A stretch of DNA of 40,000 nt from Glandiceps talaboti (GCF_964340395.1 NC_135560.1:21096675-21136674); one strand, 5' to 3'. Shown: positions 1 to 16,328, numbered from the stretch's first letter. Made by a program: numbers and translations. Notes: generated by a model not told the origin, from the letters alone.

Positions 1-698
1 CTGTATGATTTTTCTAGGGAGGTGAGAGGCGTGTTAGTTTTTAGATGTTAAAATTGTAACGTCTCGTCGGTTTCAAATCTGATCTTCATGACGTGGATCC
101 TGAACAACTAGAGACCTTATAGTCCATGTTTATCGTAGTTAAACATTGGGAAATCTTTGCCGTTTTGACATTCATCTGTACAGCTATTCGACGATTTTCT
201 GACAATTTGCAAAATATACAAGTATGTCTACATTCAGTGCCATCGAATTCGGAAATCTCGCAATATCTCGTGTGATTTAAAAATCTTGACACACAGCAAG
301 AATTACAATATCGGCCCTAAATAATGAGGAATATACACAGAGTTTCTTTAAACATCCAATCTGATAATTTTTGGGCAACTTAGAAAGATTTCTCATTGAA
401 AACTCTAAACGAGTATATATATTTCAAGGTCGTATATTCACTGGTGGTTTTGAATGGCCTTATTTCAAGGACATCACTCTATGCATATCTCTCTATTATT
501 CTCTCACGTCAAGTGGCCTTGCGTGTAGTTTAATTCTCAGATAGCGCTAAACATCAGATCTAAATTGTGCTCTAATCCCCGATTTAGTTAGAATGTCGGT
601 TATTCTATTAATTACATACACCGACATATGTGTACGTATGATCACGTACACAATCCCATATGTCCATATCAAACACAAGGAAGAAAGCAGGTAATACA
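1..698. other. Non-coding DNA, nothing recognised
   Basis: AT-rich unique-looking sequence. The only sizeable open frame (86-292, minus, 68 codons) has no recognisable domain and is of a length expected by chance. Confidence 0.6.
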
Positions 699-1024
<326 letters not shown>

Positions 1025-3123
1025 GCCAAAAGACAACAACAATCTTTCCAGGACTGAAGCAAGTTGGTTTCAGTCAGAAAAAAAGTGCGATGATGACAAG
1101 GTATCATATTCAGTGCCAATAAGTTCCTAGTTGTATAGTTTCAACAGCTGCTGCTCACCACCCGCTGTCTGTTTGATGTCGGCTGAACTTTCTAATTCTT
1201 TTGTTTTTATTGTTATCGGACGGCCATCGCGTGTAAGTTGCATTGGGGGAAACAAAGTGTGACGTGTGTACAACTGTGCCTTGTTTGTATTCGTTTTTAA
1301 AACGAGTACACAATACTTCTAATGTTGGGAAATCAAGCAAATAATGCCGTAATGTAGTTTACTGTTCATTTCTTGTCATCTTTAAATTCCAAAGAGAAAC
1401 AAGTCAGGTGAATAGGTACCATGGAATGTCCTAATCCGGTTATATGTGATCAGTGTATGATTGAATAGCATCCTAGGCTGTTACACCGCTACTACCAGAT
1501 GACAAAGTTTGTCATTTCCAAACAAACGTTTAGACGAAGGACGAACATGCTGTCTTTTTAAAAAGTTTTTTTTTTTAATAGTAAAGAGGGATTAATTTAT
1601 TTTGATGTCGTTTACGTAGGAGGAGGAATTTGTAAACTATAAATTGGCATAATTTGAATGTATATGTTGTTAGAGGCATCAAATGTGTTTGCAGTCATCT
1701 ACTTATTAACCACCATAATTTTGCTATTGACATAAATGAAAGCTGATATTCAGGTGTAATAACTGTATATAGATGATTCAGTGGTATAATATAATGTCGA
1801 AAAAATTCCTAAAGGAGGGGTAGTGCGAAAAGGTTTTTGTGATGAATTTTTCACCTTTAAACAATTTAATTTTTGTTTATGTGACTAGATAAAAATGTGA
1901 TTTGAAGTTGGGTAAGAGTCAAAACGGATGAAAAATAGCGATTTCAATTTGAATTAAGGGCCTCGCGTTGAAAATACGTTTCTAGCATTTTCCTCGTTAG
2001 GCCCGTTTGGCACTAATCCCGTCAATATGCTGACAACGTCAGAAGACCACATTTGATAATTGTTCTTCAAAAGCAGGTACTAACAATGGTAATATATTAC
2101 AATAGCTCAGGTTAATTATTGTTTTATGTGATTGTTTTCGTAAACCACCCAGTGCGCAGTAAAATACACACTTATAAATCCACCATAATGTAGCTTAGTG
2201 CCTACATATTCATGTAACACAATTATCATATATACAACATTCATAATGTATTTAAATTATACTGACCTGTAATGTGTTCCAATTTTAACATCAGTGTACA
2301 GCAATATGAAAGGACACGTTACCTGTACACATGTATACATATGAGATTAAACGTGAAAGGTAGTATTTTTACGCTTCTAAGAAAACCAATGGGCTTCATA
2401 TCAATTACTGCCATGGCAACTGCAGATGTAATTTTTACTATGGTTACAATGATCACAATGTATGGTACTTCATCTCCTTAAGCGAATGAAGGCATTTCAA
2501 AACACGTGTAAATGGAAAGTCGCCGAAGCTTTTTTCCCTTCGTGCTATTAATATCATTACCACTACTAGTTTTACATTCCAAATAAGGTAGTGATGTGTA
2601 TAGTTAACATATGGACCATCAATGACTACTTTTTAAAACCTACATGAAAGCGTATCAATTGATCATTAAAACGTTAACTAACATATCGCCATCATATATT
2701 TATCTCAAATTTTGAAACACATAATATCTTTTCATCAGCCATAACCCAGGTTAGTCTGTTTGAAATGCTCACACCTTAACAAAGATTTTGATCCACCACT
2801 GTAATTGCCAAGAGGTTGTTCAAATGACATAGATGGTTAAAAATATACGTTTAGTTATTTTTCAGTCTGTATTTTCAACAAAGATGATAATACATGGAAC
2901 AGTGCTTATATGGTGGCTCTGTATCCGATGACGTGATGTAGTGTTTCTGATTGCTGTGTGGTAAAAACGCTACGACAGTGTTTATATTGCTTTAATTTGT
3001 GATACACAAACCAATCACACTAAAATGTCGAGTGAAAGGTATTTGCCGTTATTTTATGTACTACATACCAGACTCATTTCATTAATGAGTAACGGCACAG
3101 CAGTTCCGACAATAACACACAAA
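1025..3123. other. Non-coding DNA, nothing recognised
   Basis: About 2.1 kb of AT-rich sequence. Open frames at 1155-1340 (minus) and 2272-2481 (plus) are under 70 codons, have no recognisable motif and look like chance. Confidence 0.55.
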
Positions 3124-3174
3124 CTCTCTCTCTCTCTCACTCTCTCTCTCTCTCTCTCTCTCACTCACTCTCTC

Positions 3175-3262
<88 letters not shown>

Positions 3263-3266
3263 CTCT
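3124..3266. repeat. CT dinucleotide microsatellite
   Basis: About 140 bases of CT repeats with a few CA interruptions in the first third, and a nearly pure run from about 3181 to 3260. The plus-strand Ser/Leu frame across it is an artefact of the repeat. Confidence 0.97.
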
Positions 3267-4356
3267 CCATTACCTAGTGACAGTTTCGTTATATCAGCAC
3301 ATATCACATCACGTGATCAGATAATAAATATAAGACATCGTAGAAAATTCACTAACCGATAAATTTCATACTATTTGTATTAAAACAATCAGAAAGCCAC
3401 GATTCACAGATTCAGCGAAATGAAGATGTTATATATCGCCCTCACGTGGTAAGATATAGTAATCATAGTAATATATTACGAGAGCATGAGGCTTCTGAGT
3501 GGGTGCGTCTTGTCCTCTACGTCAAACAAAGGAAACTGAATTGAATAATCATCATTTACAACGTTGACTTCAATTGTTCAGTCTGACAACCTGTGGCTTG
3601 TTTTGACCTTGTGCAACCATAAGACAGATTCTTTGAGATTCGTTGGTTTCCATCGACTTGCAAACATATTGATAAGGCTTAAGTAAAACGTGTCTCAAAT
3701 GTGGTTATGAATTAGAATTTACAATGTACGAATACTCTAAAATGTTCGTTTGAGGAAAATAAACTGTTGTACAAACTTCATTTCGGCTAATGTCAACTTG
3801 ATCTCAGTATTCGGATAAAATGCGATGTGAACGATTATTGCTATTTGCAGAGTCATGAGAAAATGATAATTTGATAATTAGACAGGACCCGATTCTTTCA
3901 TTTACTTTGTGAATAAAAAAATTGGTTGAAGGTGTCGATGTTAGTATCGATATTATTTTCCCACAACAATACAAAATAAGGTCAAATCGTATGTACTGAG
4001 ATATCAGTACCCCGTAAAAAAGAAATCCCCACTCTCTATGTGGTGGAAGTATACATTCATGATCTCATGAGTAAAACCAAATAAAACAAAAACAAAGCGA
4101 CTTATTGTCGATTTCATTATAGTACGTCTAAAATCAGACTTCAAATGACATGTCTTCGCTCAAATGAACTTTCTAATGAGTTTCCAACTTATTAAAGTCT
4201 TCTTTCATTGTTGCCACTACGAAGTTTGTATGTGTTTAGCTAGTTGTACGTAAGTGACATCAATTATTGGCGGCACATGTACCACTACGAACGACGACAT
4301 AAGTGGCCACGTGTAACATTATGTAAATTTAAGACATTCATTCTATATCACAGTAC
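3267..4356. other. Non-coding DNA, nothing recognised
   Basis: AT-rich sequence with no long open frame, RNA gene or repeat that I can recognise. Confidence 0.55.
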
Positions 4357-4478
4357 TGTATGTATGTATGTATGTATGTATGTATGTATGTATGTATGTA
4401 TGTATGTATGTATGTATGTATGTATGGCTGTCTGTCAGTCTGTTTGTCTGTGTGTGTGACTATCTGTCTGTCTGTTTC
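4357..4478. repeat. TATG array followed by a degenerate CTGT array
   Basis: A pure TATG run (4357-4426) passes through GGCTG into imperfect CTGT/TGTC units ending near 4478. As at 699-1024, a pure tetranucleotide block abuts a related block of different unit. Confidence 0.95.
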
Positions 4479-4680
4479 TCATCTAAATGTGTCAAATCAA
4501 TCAAATAATATTAGACAGTTTATAATTATTGTAACTTGTATTTGTGTGATTGTCCTTTGCCTTCTTGTTTATATCGTTGAACTTGATTCATGTCATCTTA
4601 TTGATATTAGAAATTAACATAAAATATCTACCCTAGCCTAGTACACAAAAGACGACATTGCTAATAAAAGCTGAATGTTT

Positions 4681-5360
4681 AGCCCACAGACTTGGCTATC
4701 TGATTCGACATACTGACGACAGTATAGCTCACAGACTTGGCTATCTGTGAAAGTATAGCCCAGAGACTTGGCTATCTATGACAGTATAGCCCACAGACTT
4801 GGCTATCTGTGACAGTACAGCCCACAGACTTGGCTATCTGTGACAGTATAGCCCACAGACTTGGCTGACTTGGCTATCTGTGACAGTATAGCCCAGAGAC
4901 TTGGCTAACTGGTTCGACATACTGGCTGTGACAGTATAGCTCAGAGACTTGGCTATCTGACTTAACACACTGGCTGTGACAGTATAGCCCAGAGACTTGG
5001 CTATCTGTGACAATATAGCCCACAGACCTGGCTATCTGTGAGAGTATAGCCCACAGACTTGGCTAACTGATTCGACATACTGGCCTGACAGTATAGCTCA
5101 GAGACTTGGCTATCTGACTTGACATACTGGCTGTGACAGTATAACACAGATAGTTGGCTATCTGTGACAGCATAGCTCACAGACTTGGCTAACTTATTCG
5201 ACATACTGGTTTGACAGTATAGCCCAGAGACTCGGCTATCTGACTTGACATACTGGCTGTGACAGTATGGCCCACAGACTTGGCTATCTGACATAACACA
5301 CTGGCTGTAACAGTATAGCTCAGAGACTGAGCTATCTGACTTGACATACTGGCTTGACAG
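4681..5360. repeat. Minisatellite with 31-bp and 47/48-bp units
   Basis: About 16 head-to-tail units. Each shares a core like AGTATAGCCCAGAGACTTGG followed by CTATCTG. Short units (31 bp) end directly in TGAC. Long units (47-48 bp) insert an extra segment containing GACATACTGGCTG before the closing TGAC. Short units dominate the left third and long units the right half. Each core contains the inverted arms TAGCC and GGCTA around a 9-nt loop. Two overlapping minus-strand frames of 65 and 97 codons cross it, but unit lengths that are not multiples of three and frequent stops argue against coding. Confidence 0.93.
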
Positions 5361-5384
5361 ATTGTTCTGTTAAACGTCACTTTC

Positions 5385-5412
5385 AAGCCAGATAGAATAG
5401 TCTCTGGGCTAC
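5385..5412 (-). repeat. Inverted diverged copy of the minisatellite core
   Basis: Just outside the right edge of the array, this stretch read on the minus strand begins GTAGCCCAGAGACT and ends CTATCTGGCTT. That matches the minisatellite core in opposite orientation. The spacer 5361-5384 is unrelated. Confidence 0.7.
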
Positions 5413-8015
5413 TAAATGTCTAATGTACGTGTACATGTAGCAAGTTGTACATCCTTAGAACGTTGAATGGTTACCATGGTACAATGGAATCAGTTTAAAG
5501 TTACCTTCTAAGCTGCTGGTTGCTTAGTAACTGCAAATATTTGCTTCATCATATTTGTCCAAGGGGGATGGGTTAATAAGACTTCAACTTCAATTTTTAC
5601 GTGAAAAATATCTACATAAACTATTCAATTTGAAGATTACATATCTGAAAATGTCATACGTCATTGCCCTGGCCCCTGTCAGTAACTCTTCAGACATCGG
5701 CTTCACCTCGCTGAAAGTATAATGCCATGTACTTGGTTCAACATGAACCAGCATATTTATCTTTATTCATACCTTTTCTTTTAAAATTTATTAATAATAA
5801 CTTTGTCTTCATTTTTTGTGACAATGGGTACAACAGGACGCGTATTGTTATGTAAAACACTATTAAAGTATAGAATACTTTCATGTATGACGCACACCAC
5901 CATCTCACCTGTCAATTATGGAATTAGTTCGATTGTTGTTGGTTTAATTAGGCTTTGCTTCCAACTGTTTATTGTTCGGTTTCAGTTAATTGATTTAGCC
6001 TTTAAATGACGTGTGATCGTGTTGGCGCCTTTTTATTACTCATAGTACCTGACTAATTGCTATCTAACATAACCAGGAGTGTGGTCCGAACCAATTGACC
6101 GTTCACAGTGAGAATTGACCGTATATATCGCCCCCATCATGACTTGTCCTGTCCTCTCCCCATATTTGTAATGATTTCAACATTATTTTAATTTATAACC
6201 CTTTGTACAAATATTTCTAGGTTGTCATGACCTGATGTTTACGTAGACGAACCAGCCTGTGAATTGTACATTTCCCATCTCATTTAAAATGCCTCTTAGG
6301 GTGTCTAAGTCGGCAGGGGTATTTTTAAGATATGAAATAAAATAAAATCTCGACCTACCTACCCTATTTTCTGAGGCCGTGTTATTATTTGTGTCGCCTT
6401 ATATCAATCTGAAACAATGTAACAATTTCAAATATGCAAAATAAAAGAGACTTTTTGTAATTTTGTTTAAAACTATATTTATCGTGTTCGTCATTTTTCG
6501 TCAAGTTTTGTGGTTGTTCTGAGTTGTTTTCTTAGCAGCAAAAGTAAACACATCGTTTTTTAGAACTCTACTTCCATTGCATAACTAACTGTATAATCTG
6601 GAAAATATGAAGTTGTTGTAAAAAACCACTGACTGCTGCAAAGGGGTTATGATATTAATTTAAACAAAACTATTCTACCAACTGTCTGTAAAAAAATTAA
6701 AAGGTGGAACAACATTTTTTTAAAGTAATTATTTAAATAATAATTTACGAAGTTATAGTCGTTAGTAACACAGATTTCCTTCGTGAGACTTGTTTTCTTG
6801 TTATTTACATTCACATCAGTTCTACACCTGTAAATGGTGTTAATATGCTAATACATGCAAGGAGGGGGAGGTCATGTAATGAAGGGGGTCGTCAATGAAA
6901 GAGAGTGGCACCATCCATAGTTAATTTCAATGCCGTTTTCTAATAACTAAAAGTGTGGTTTTGATTGATGTGCAATCAAAGACTGCATAAACCTATGTAT
7001 ATATGATATCAGTCTGGGACATTACATGTAATAATTTGTATGAAATGGTAATAATCTTTCATTTAATTTGTCAAATCGTGTCATAGCTCTAGTCTTTTCC
7101 TCTGATGTGATGTGATGTCCGTGACGTATTAGGGCAGACGATGCAGACAGGATGACTGCATTGACAGTCACGTTAAATAGGCGTGAACGTCCAGCGGGCG
7201 TCGTGGATTGCTCTAATCGGTGGGCGTGTGAACCTCGATAATGCCAGGCACAACCTTTGCTACCTGCGGTGCTTAGAAGAAGAGAAACACAGAGAGCACA
7301 CACTGAGTGGCCTCAATGCTAACCGTGTTACATCGATGAGCTCATTGTTTGGAAAGCTCAAAAGTTTTTTTGTGTCAGTGTTTTGTAGTTGTTTTGAGAA
7401 AGCTTTTCGTTGAAGACGTCAATACGTTAATGCCATTGTAGCAGCACTGCTTAGGCGAGACGGATTGTTTGCATGGAAACAATTGTAGGCTAAATTCACA
7501 GTAATTATAGACTCCACCTCTGGATTGAACTGCGACCTCCCACACATTAATATTGTTCTTTTTTGGAAAATGACACGTTGAAACATAACGTTCAAACTGC
7601 TGGTCGTTTTTTCGCGTCGAGTCAACTTGGACTTGTCGTAAATATATGTATGCACATAATACACATAAGTTTCGATTTCTCAGTACGTTAACAAGATCAG
7701 ATGACTCTAAAATTTTCGATTCAAAGTTTTGAAATGCGATGGATTGTTGGAAATGTTTATAGTGAGATAATATCATGCCACTTATGTAAAAGAAACAGTA
7801 CACCATCATTCAGGATTTCAACTTAAAAATGAATATGTAAAGTATACATAATTGTTTATAATATAACCTTTATATTGTTGTACCGTCACAGGCTGATTTC
7901 CATTCGTGAGTGTTAATATATATTTGTTAAACAATTGATTTTTAACTTTCCGCAGGGCTTTTATGGTTGTTTACACGACAATTCCCTATCTGTCATTTCT
8001 GTTGAAGATTTTTGG
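5413..8015. other. Non-coding DNA with a possible hairpin element at about 6285-6380
   Basis: No convincing gene. The longest frame with an ATG (7375-7809, minus, 144 codons) shows no domain. Its most structured part (about 7510-7560) contains a GGTCGCAGTTCAATCC-like phrase that recalls the B box of tRNA-derived SINEs, without an A box. At 6291-6373 two imperfect inverted arms (AGGGTGTCTAAGTCGG against AGGGTAGGTAGGTCGA on the other strand) suggest a decayed short element. GGAGGTCATGTAATGAAGGG at about 6867 recalls the GACCCTCCCC phrase of the element at 23832-24023. Confidence 0.4.
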
Positions 8016-8166
8016 TACAATACAACGCAACGCAACGAAACACAACACAACACAACACAACACAACACAACACAACACAACACAACACAACGCAACGCAA
8101 CGCAACGCAACGCAACGCAACACAACACAACACAACACAACACAACACAACACAACACAACACAAC
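8016..8166. repeat. CACAA/CGCAA pentanucleotide microsatellite
   Basis: After a short imperfect lead (8016-8040) come ten copies of CACAA (8041-8090), six of CGCAA (8091-8120) and nine of CACAA (8121-8165). The CpG-containing variant is confined to the lead and the centre. All six frames stay open through it because a 15-base period contains no stop, so the Thr/Gln/His/Asn and Cys/Val/Leu frames here are artefacts. Confidence 0.97.
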
Positions 8167-9820
8167 ATGGGACATCTTTTTTTCGCACCTGAGATTGATA
8201 ACCATTTAAATGACAAACTTATAATCACATAAAATTACATACTTAGGAAAGTAAAACAAATTTACACATAGTGACCATAAGCCATGATAAATAAATGAAA
8301 CCTACAGAGTGTCCTAAATTAAAAACTTGTATTGTGCTTCGACTTTAATTATTATATTTCACCAATATTATCCAAATATCCGTTCTAAAGTCATCATCTC
8401 TTGTCTAGTACCTGTACTTGTTCAATATACGTGAAATAAATATATTACACATTGAATTCGAACGCAAAAAAAAACTTTGAAATGAGCAAAACTCAGACAA
8501 AAAGGTCACATAAGCTAAGCAACTCTTCCCTCCTTTTCTCAACCTTTTAATTTCTTTCTATCTTAGTTCCAATTATTTGTATTCACTTTTCTTTCGTCTT
8601 GTCCTTGTCAAACCATGCCAGCGGAAATATTCTGTCAATTAAAAAAAAGTAGAATCACCCCACCGGTGTATTCCCATCGTTCATAACGACAGTGTTTCCG
8701 TCTTCGAAAACATCCTGCAATTTCAGCCTTTGTCTCTCATTAAAAAAAAACTTATCGAGATTTTGTCCTAATCCTCACTATGGGGCAATAAGGTGTTGAT
8801 TTTAGTCACCTAAATTCGTCGATGAAGGGTTTGTTATAATTTCTAAAGATATATATAACAAAAAAACACAGAAAAAGTATTGAAGCTTTCTAAGTTAGGA
8901 AGCTACGTCCACAGGAAGAACACCCAGAAGGTTAACACAAATAGACAAAGGAAATATAGATTACTCTCTCCTTTCATTCGTCATTGACAAAAATGAGACT
9001 GCGACAAAAAGGAAAAGTCAGCTGAGAAATACTGTAACCATGTGACGTTTCAGGATAGATGTCGCACCAAATGTAAATTCATTTTATCTTATAGTGGTGT
9101 CTTGTTTTAAAATTTACACACAAAATCAAGGAAAATCACGATCGCCGAGTGAACAGAGAATTTCATCTCATTATTTCTTGTTTATGTTAAATATATTGCC
9201 CGACATTCAAAATTACATCATTTTCATACAAAAAAGAAGACTGTAAGGTGTAGTCATCATATAAGGAAATTGAAAATCTACCAACTCGACCCCCACCTCT
9301 GATCCAATATCTTTAAAACGGATTTTTCAACACCTGGTGAACAAAATGTTAAAGTTAGCTTTTTTAGTGAATACAGCTGAAATTGGTAATTTGACAAACT
9401 ATCATCTCTCAAATTAACTTTCCAACATCAACTTTTTGATGTCAAAGTCAGAGGGTTAGGGGTATTCGTAGAATAAAATATGTCATACATGTGTAAGTAT
9501 ACAATAAACACATATTAGCGCCAGTAGAGGACTACTAATCCTGTACATGTCAAACACTGAGTCAACATTTTGACAGCTAAAGGGTATAACCCTAGTTATT
9601 AAGCATGTGATGTATTTGTTTCAGGAACACCTTCGCAATCATGGACAATACCTTCGAAATAATTTAAAGCGCACGAAATATCATTATCTCGTGTTAAACC
9701 TGTGAGTAGTGGGCTAAAGATATCAGAGACCACGCTAGAAATAGACAAACATAGTATTGACAATTTCTACTCACAGTAAAACAAATTTATTTACTTAGTA
9801 TGAACCCAGAGTCTATGAAC
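8167..9820. other. Non-coding DNA, nothing recognised
   Basis: AT-rich sequence with no open frame of note. No repeat or RNA gene recognised. Confidence 0.55.
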
Positions 9821-9900
9821 ATTCATTCGTTCATTCATTCATTCATTCATTCATTCATTCATTCATTCATTCATTCATTCATTCATTCATTCATTCATTC
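9821..9900. repeat. ATTC tetranucleotide microsatellite
   Basis: About 20 copies of ATTC with one GTTC variant near the left end. Confidence 0.96.
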
Positions 9901-10100
9901 GTGTATATACATTCTGTCAAACGTTCGGACTACCGTAATGTTAGTTCAATAGAACTGAGCAAATAAAGCAAATAAAGTCTTCCGTAAAGTCAACATATCA
10001 CGCTTAACACAACACAGACAAGGAGTCCTTTACTTGAGGTACTTTTGTTATTAACACCTTCATGAAAGTGATAATTACATGGTCATTCAGTCGTTCGCAC

Positions 10101-10292
10101 CTACACTCGGTAATCCTTGTCAACGGTCCATTCAGTACTCAGCCGTATATCTTCAAACTCTTGTTCATCAGGCCCATTTGTTTTCATGACAGACATGCTC
10201 CTCGAGAGCCTCACTGAAATCGTAGGCCGTACAACGAGGCAGTCAACGACATTGCTTGTATTATATCTATTTCCGGAAAGAGCTGACAACAC
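10101..10292 (-). CDS. Weak exon-like open frame, unknown product
   Basis: A 63-codon frame that contains SVRLSRSMSVMKTNGPDEQE and ends in a charged stretch with WTVDKDYRV. It lies just downstream of the frame at 10318-10572 on the same strand but in another phase. No domain is recognised and the first codon is TTG, so if real it would be an internal exon or a decayed remnant. Confidence 0.12.
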   Translation of the reverse strand: MLSALSGNRYNTSNVVDCLVVRPTISVRLSRSMSVMKTNGPDEQEFEDIRLSTEWTVDKDYRV

Positions 10293-10317
10293 TTAGCAAT
10301 TTAATATGACTTCTTGT

Positions 10318-10572
10318 TCATCTGCATACTTCTGATGCAGTCATTGCATGAATACGCGTTATCAATCTGTCTTCTTCAAGTTTCACTATATTGTAAGTTA
10401 AAGTTGTACTAATGCCATCTGTATACGTATAACACTCTTCGTGTTGTCCATTACAAATATTTTGCCATACGGGTGCTTCTGACAACGCCGAAGGAGATCG
10501 GAAGGGGCATTCAGCAGTAATCGTTATGCATGAAGTATAAAGTAGAAATGTTTTATTTGAATGAGTGAGCAA
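10318..10572 (-). CDS. Weak exon-like open frame, unknown product
   Basis: An 84-codon frame starting with ATG. Its composition is more protein-like than most frames here: it has Cys at about 15, 22, 40, 47 and 83, aromatic residues, and a segment ending EEDRLITRIHAMTASEVCR. The first 20 residues are mildly hydrophobic, so a secreted fragment is conceivable. No domain is recognised. If coding, it could be an exon or a gene remnant continuing toward 10101-10292 in a different frame, but I found no splice pair that joins the two cleanly. The length is within chance expectation. Confidence 0.15.
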   Translation of the reverse strand: MLTHSNKTFLLYTSCITITAECPFRSPSALSEAPVWQNICNGQHEECYTYTDGISTTLTYNIVKLEEDRLITRIHAMTASEVCR

Positions 10573-13904
<3,332 letters not shown>

Positions 13905-14076
13905 CTATTCCAATGTAGCCTAGTACCTTTAATGTTTTCCAATTATTGTTGATGTTTTTCAATTATGTCTATTAAGAGCAACTTGGTAACCCATTCCAAA
14001 TTTAATCTTCACCGCTACTTCTGGATATAGAGATGCTGGTTACTAATTTATGAACATACGTTGGTATTGCAGTGAT

Positions 14077-14350
14077 TTGTTGTGCTGCATTGTGTTGTAG
14101 TTGTTGTGTGGCGTGGTGTGGTGCTGTATTGTGTTATGTTATGTTGCGCTGTGTTGTGTGGTGCTGTGTTACGTTGTGGTATGATACAGCACTGGTTATT
14201 ATTTAAGCTTACCTTTGTACACACGTTGCTATTGACAACCACAGTTATGTGTTATGCCTCGGTGTGCTGTGTTGTGTTGTGTTGTGCTGTGTTGTGTTGT
14301 GTTGAATGTTGTGTTGTCTCATGTTGTGCTGTGTTCTCTTGCGTTGTGTC
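14077..14350. repeat. Degenerate GTGTT-type pentamer tract
   Basis: Two blocks (about 14077-14190 and 14259-14350), separated by unrelated sequence, are built from GTGTT, GTGCT, GTATT and similar pentamers. The base unit is the reverse complement of the CACAA unit at 8016-8166, but here it is heavily diverged, as in an old array. The Cys/Val/Leu frame on the plus strand is a by-product. Confidence 0.8.
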
Positions 14351-14351
14351 C

Positions 14352-16328
14352 TATCACGATATGTAGCTAGTTACCACTGTATTTCCATACTCCACATTGT
14401 TCTTGGCATAGTGATATGTTGTATTATCCTGTGATGTATTGTGCTGTCATACTTTGTGTGAATGTTGTGAGTGTACTACTGCAGTTACAATGCGATGAAG
14501 TTTGATATCTATTGTTGTCACTGTAGAACAATAGACATCACCCTCATGCATTACCGTAACAACATTCTGTTATACTTTTACATAATATATTGATTCATTC
14601 ATTAAACTTACATGAGGTGTTTTTGAAAGTATTCCGACTTCTGGTCGGAATATGTTTTATTTTCCGTGGAATATGCATTACTGTTAGCTTTAAGGAGGCA
14701 CCAATATGCTGTATGATGATAGCGATGAGAGAGATGTCTACTCCATTGTACTCGGGCGCACTGATTCACTCCGATAACTGGCTTCAACTTGGATAGCCGC
14801 TAATTTTCTGCGGTCGGGTCCTGATCAATATCAGAGCATTTGCAATTTGCCCTCTCACTATTTATCACAGTCATTTTTTTCTGTGAGAGTGGCGAAATGA
14901 TGACAAAGTGGAAGATTTGCGGTGTAAATAAATAGACGATGCTAGATGCGTACTAAAATAACAATTACGAAATTGGCGCGCAAACTTGAAGAGTTTTACG
15001 AAATTAACATGGACGTTTTGTGTACGTTTCGCTGAGATGACTTCACGGTGGAATGTCTATTTGGGTATATGGATTATGATGGGATGTCATGTTAGTGAGT
15101 AATGCCATATAATGTGGTCTACTCATCCGTGAATTTGCAGACAATCAAGTTGTCAAGTCTATCGTTATATCTGCCATCAAAAAGCAAACAAAGTCATCTT
15201 TTCCTCTATAATAAAAATCATCGCATTTCTCGATCTTCATTTACTAAACACGCCACGTCTCGTCTATCTGCTCCCGGAGTATTGTTTGTAAACTGTTTAC
15301 GGAGAAACAAACCGTGGCAAGCCTGAACGAGCAGGAAGGCAAGTCTCGGCAGGCGAGACACGCTGATTTTAACAGTAAGATAGACAAGGGTTGTGGACTC
15401 CATTTAGAGTATATTCGTCAAATATCAGGAACCTGCATCTCACTATGCGAGATGTTATCGGCAGAGCAAATGGATCGGCTGCAATAACATTTCTACTCTT
15501 AAACATCGGAATACTTTACGTTGCCCACAATGATGACCTGTAAATTGGCCTTTGCACAAGCCGAGTGAGATAAGTACATTTAGCTGGAGACAACTATTAA
15601 TTAGCGTACGGACTGACAGAAGCATCCCTGGCCTTAGAGACACCGGTTTACATACTCTTTAATTCAGTCTTCTGTGGAACATTTGAAAGAACTTTATCAG
15701 AGCTGTTGTTAAATTTCTCACGCACAGTGATTTCAATATATACATACGCTGTGTTAAAATACAACCATGTAAGAACTACTGATGAAATACAGTCTAGTTA
15801 TTATGTCAAGCTTTCTTTCGATGTTTCAAAATATGACACCCCCTCCCCAATAAAACCCGAGGTAGTAAAAGAGCTCGGCTGACGGTTGTGAAAGGACATC
15901 AGCTGCATAATGATTGAAATGATTGTTCCGTTATCATTATGGAACAACTCGAATGGTTTGATTACGGTATACAGACAGAGGAAAGCCTTGTAACCCTTCA
16001 AATGCTGGAGTTCTACTGCGTTTTACACTAAAGTACTCATTGGCAAGCTTAATCTAAGATGCCAAAGTTGTTATAATTGTGACCTATTGAGAATTAACGC
16101 TGATTGAAGCACCAAGGAAACACACAAATTCCAGGTAAAAACTTAAGTATTTTCAAACCTCTATACTTGAACGAAGTAACTCTGTGTTTGATTTGTAGAG
16201 ATTCTGTTTATGTTGAATACACGTTGACTTCGTATTAACAAATGAATTGGGTCATACTTTTGACATGTTCTCGATACATAAACATAAATCATACACGTAC
16301 ACACACACAAATAACAAAGAATTAAGTA
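14352..16328. other. Non-coding DNA with a few small inverted repeats
   Basis: Contains the hairpin at 14631-14651 and a near-perfect inverted pair at 14849-14858 and 14883-14893 (GCCCTCTCAC against GTGAGAGTGGC). Short frames on the minus strand at 15218-15403 and 15455-15643, and on the plus strand at 15102-15326, have no recognisable motif. Confidence 0.45.
14631..14651. other. Short perfect hairpin
   Basis: Arms ATTCCGAC and GTCGGAAT pair perfectly across a 5-nt loop (TTCTG). Confidence 0.7.

Noticed and set aside
4681-5360. Regularly spaced repeats suggestive of a CRISPR array
   Set aside because: The intervals between cores are not unique spacers; they fall into two recurring sequences, and the setting is clearly animal nuclear DNA. 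It is a minisatellite.
7375-7809. 144-codon minus frame with ATG
   Set aside because: No domain, and a second frame overlaps it over much of its length with equal plausibility. Part of it may be a decayed SINE-like sequence, but an A box and tail are missing.
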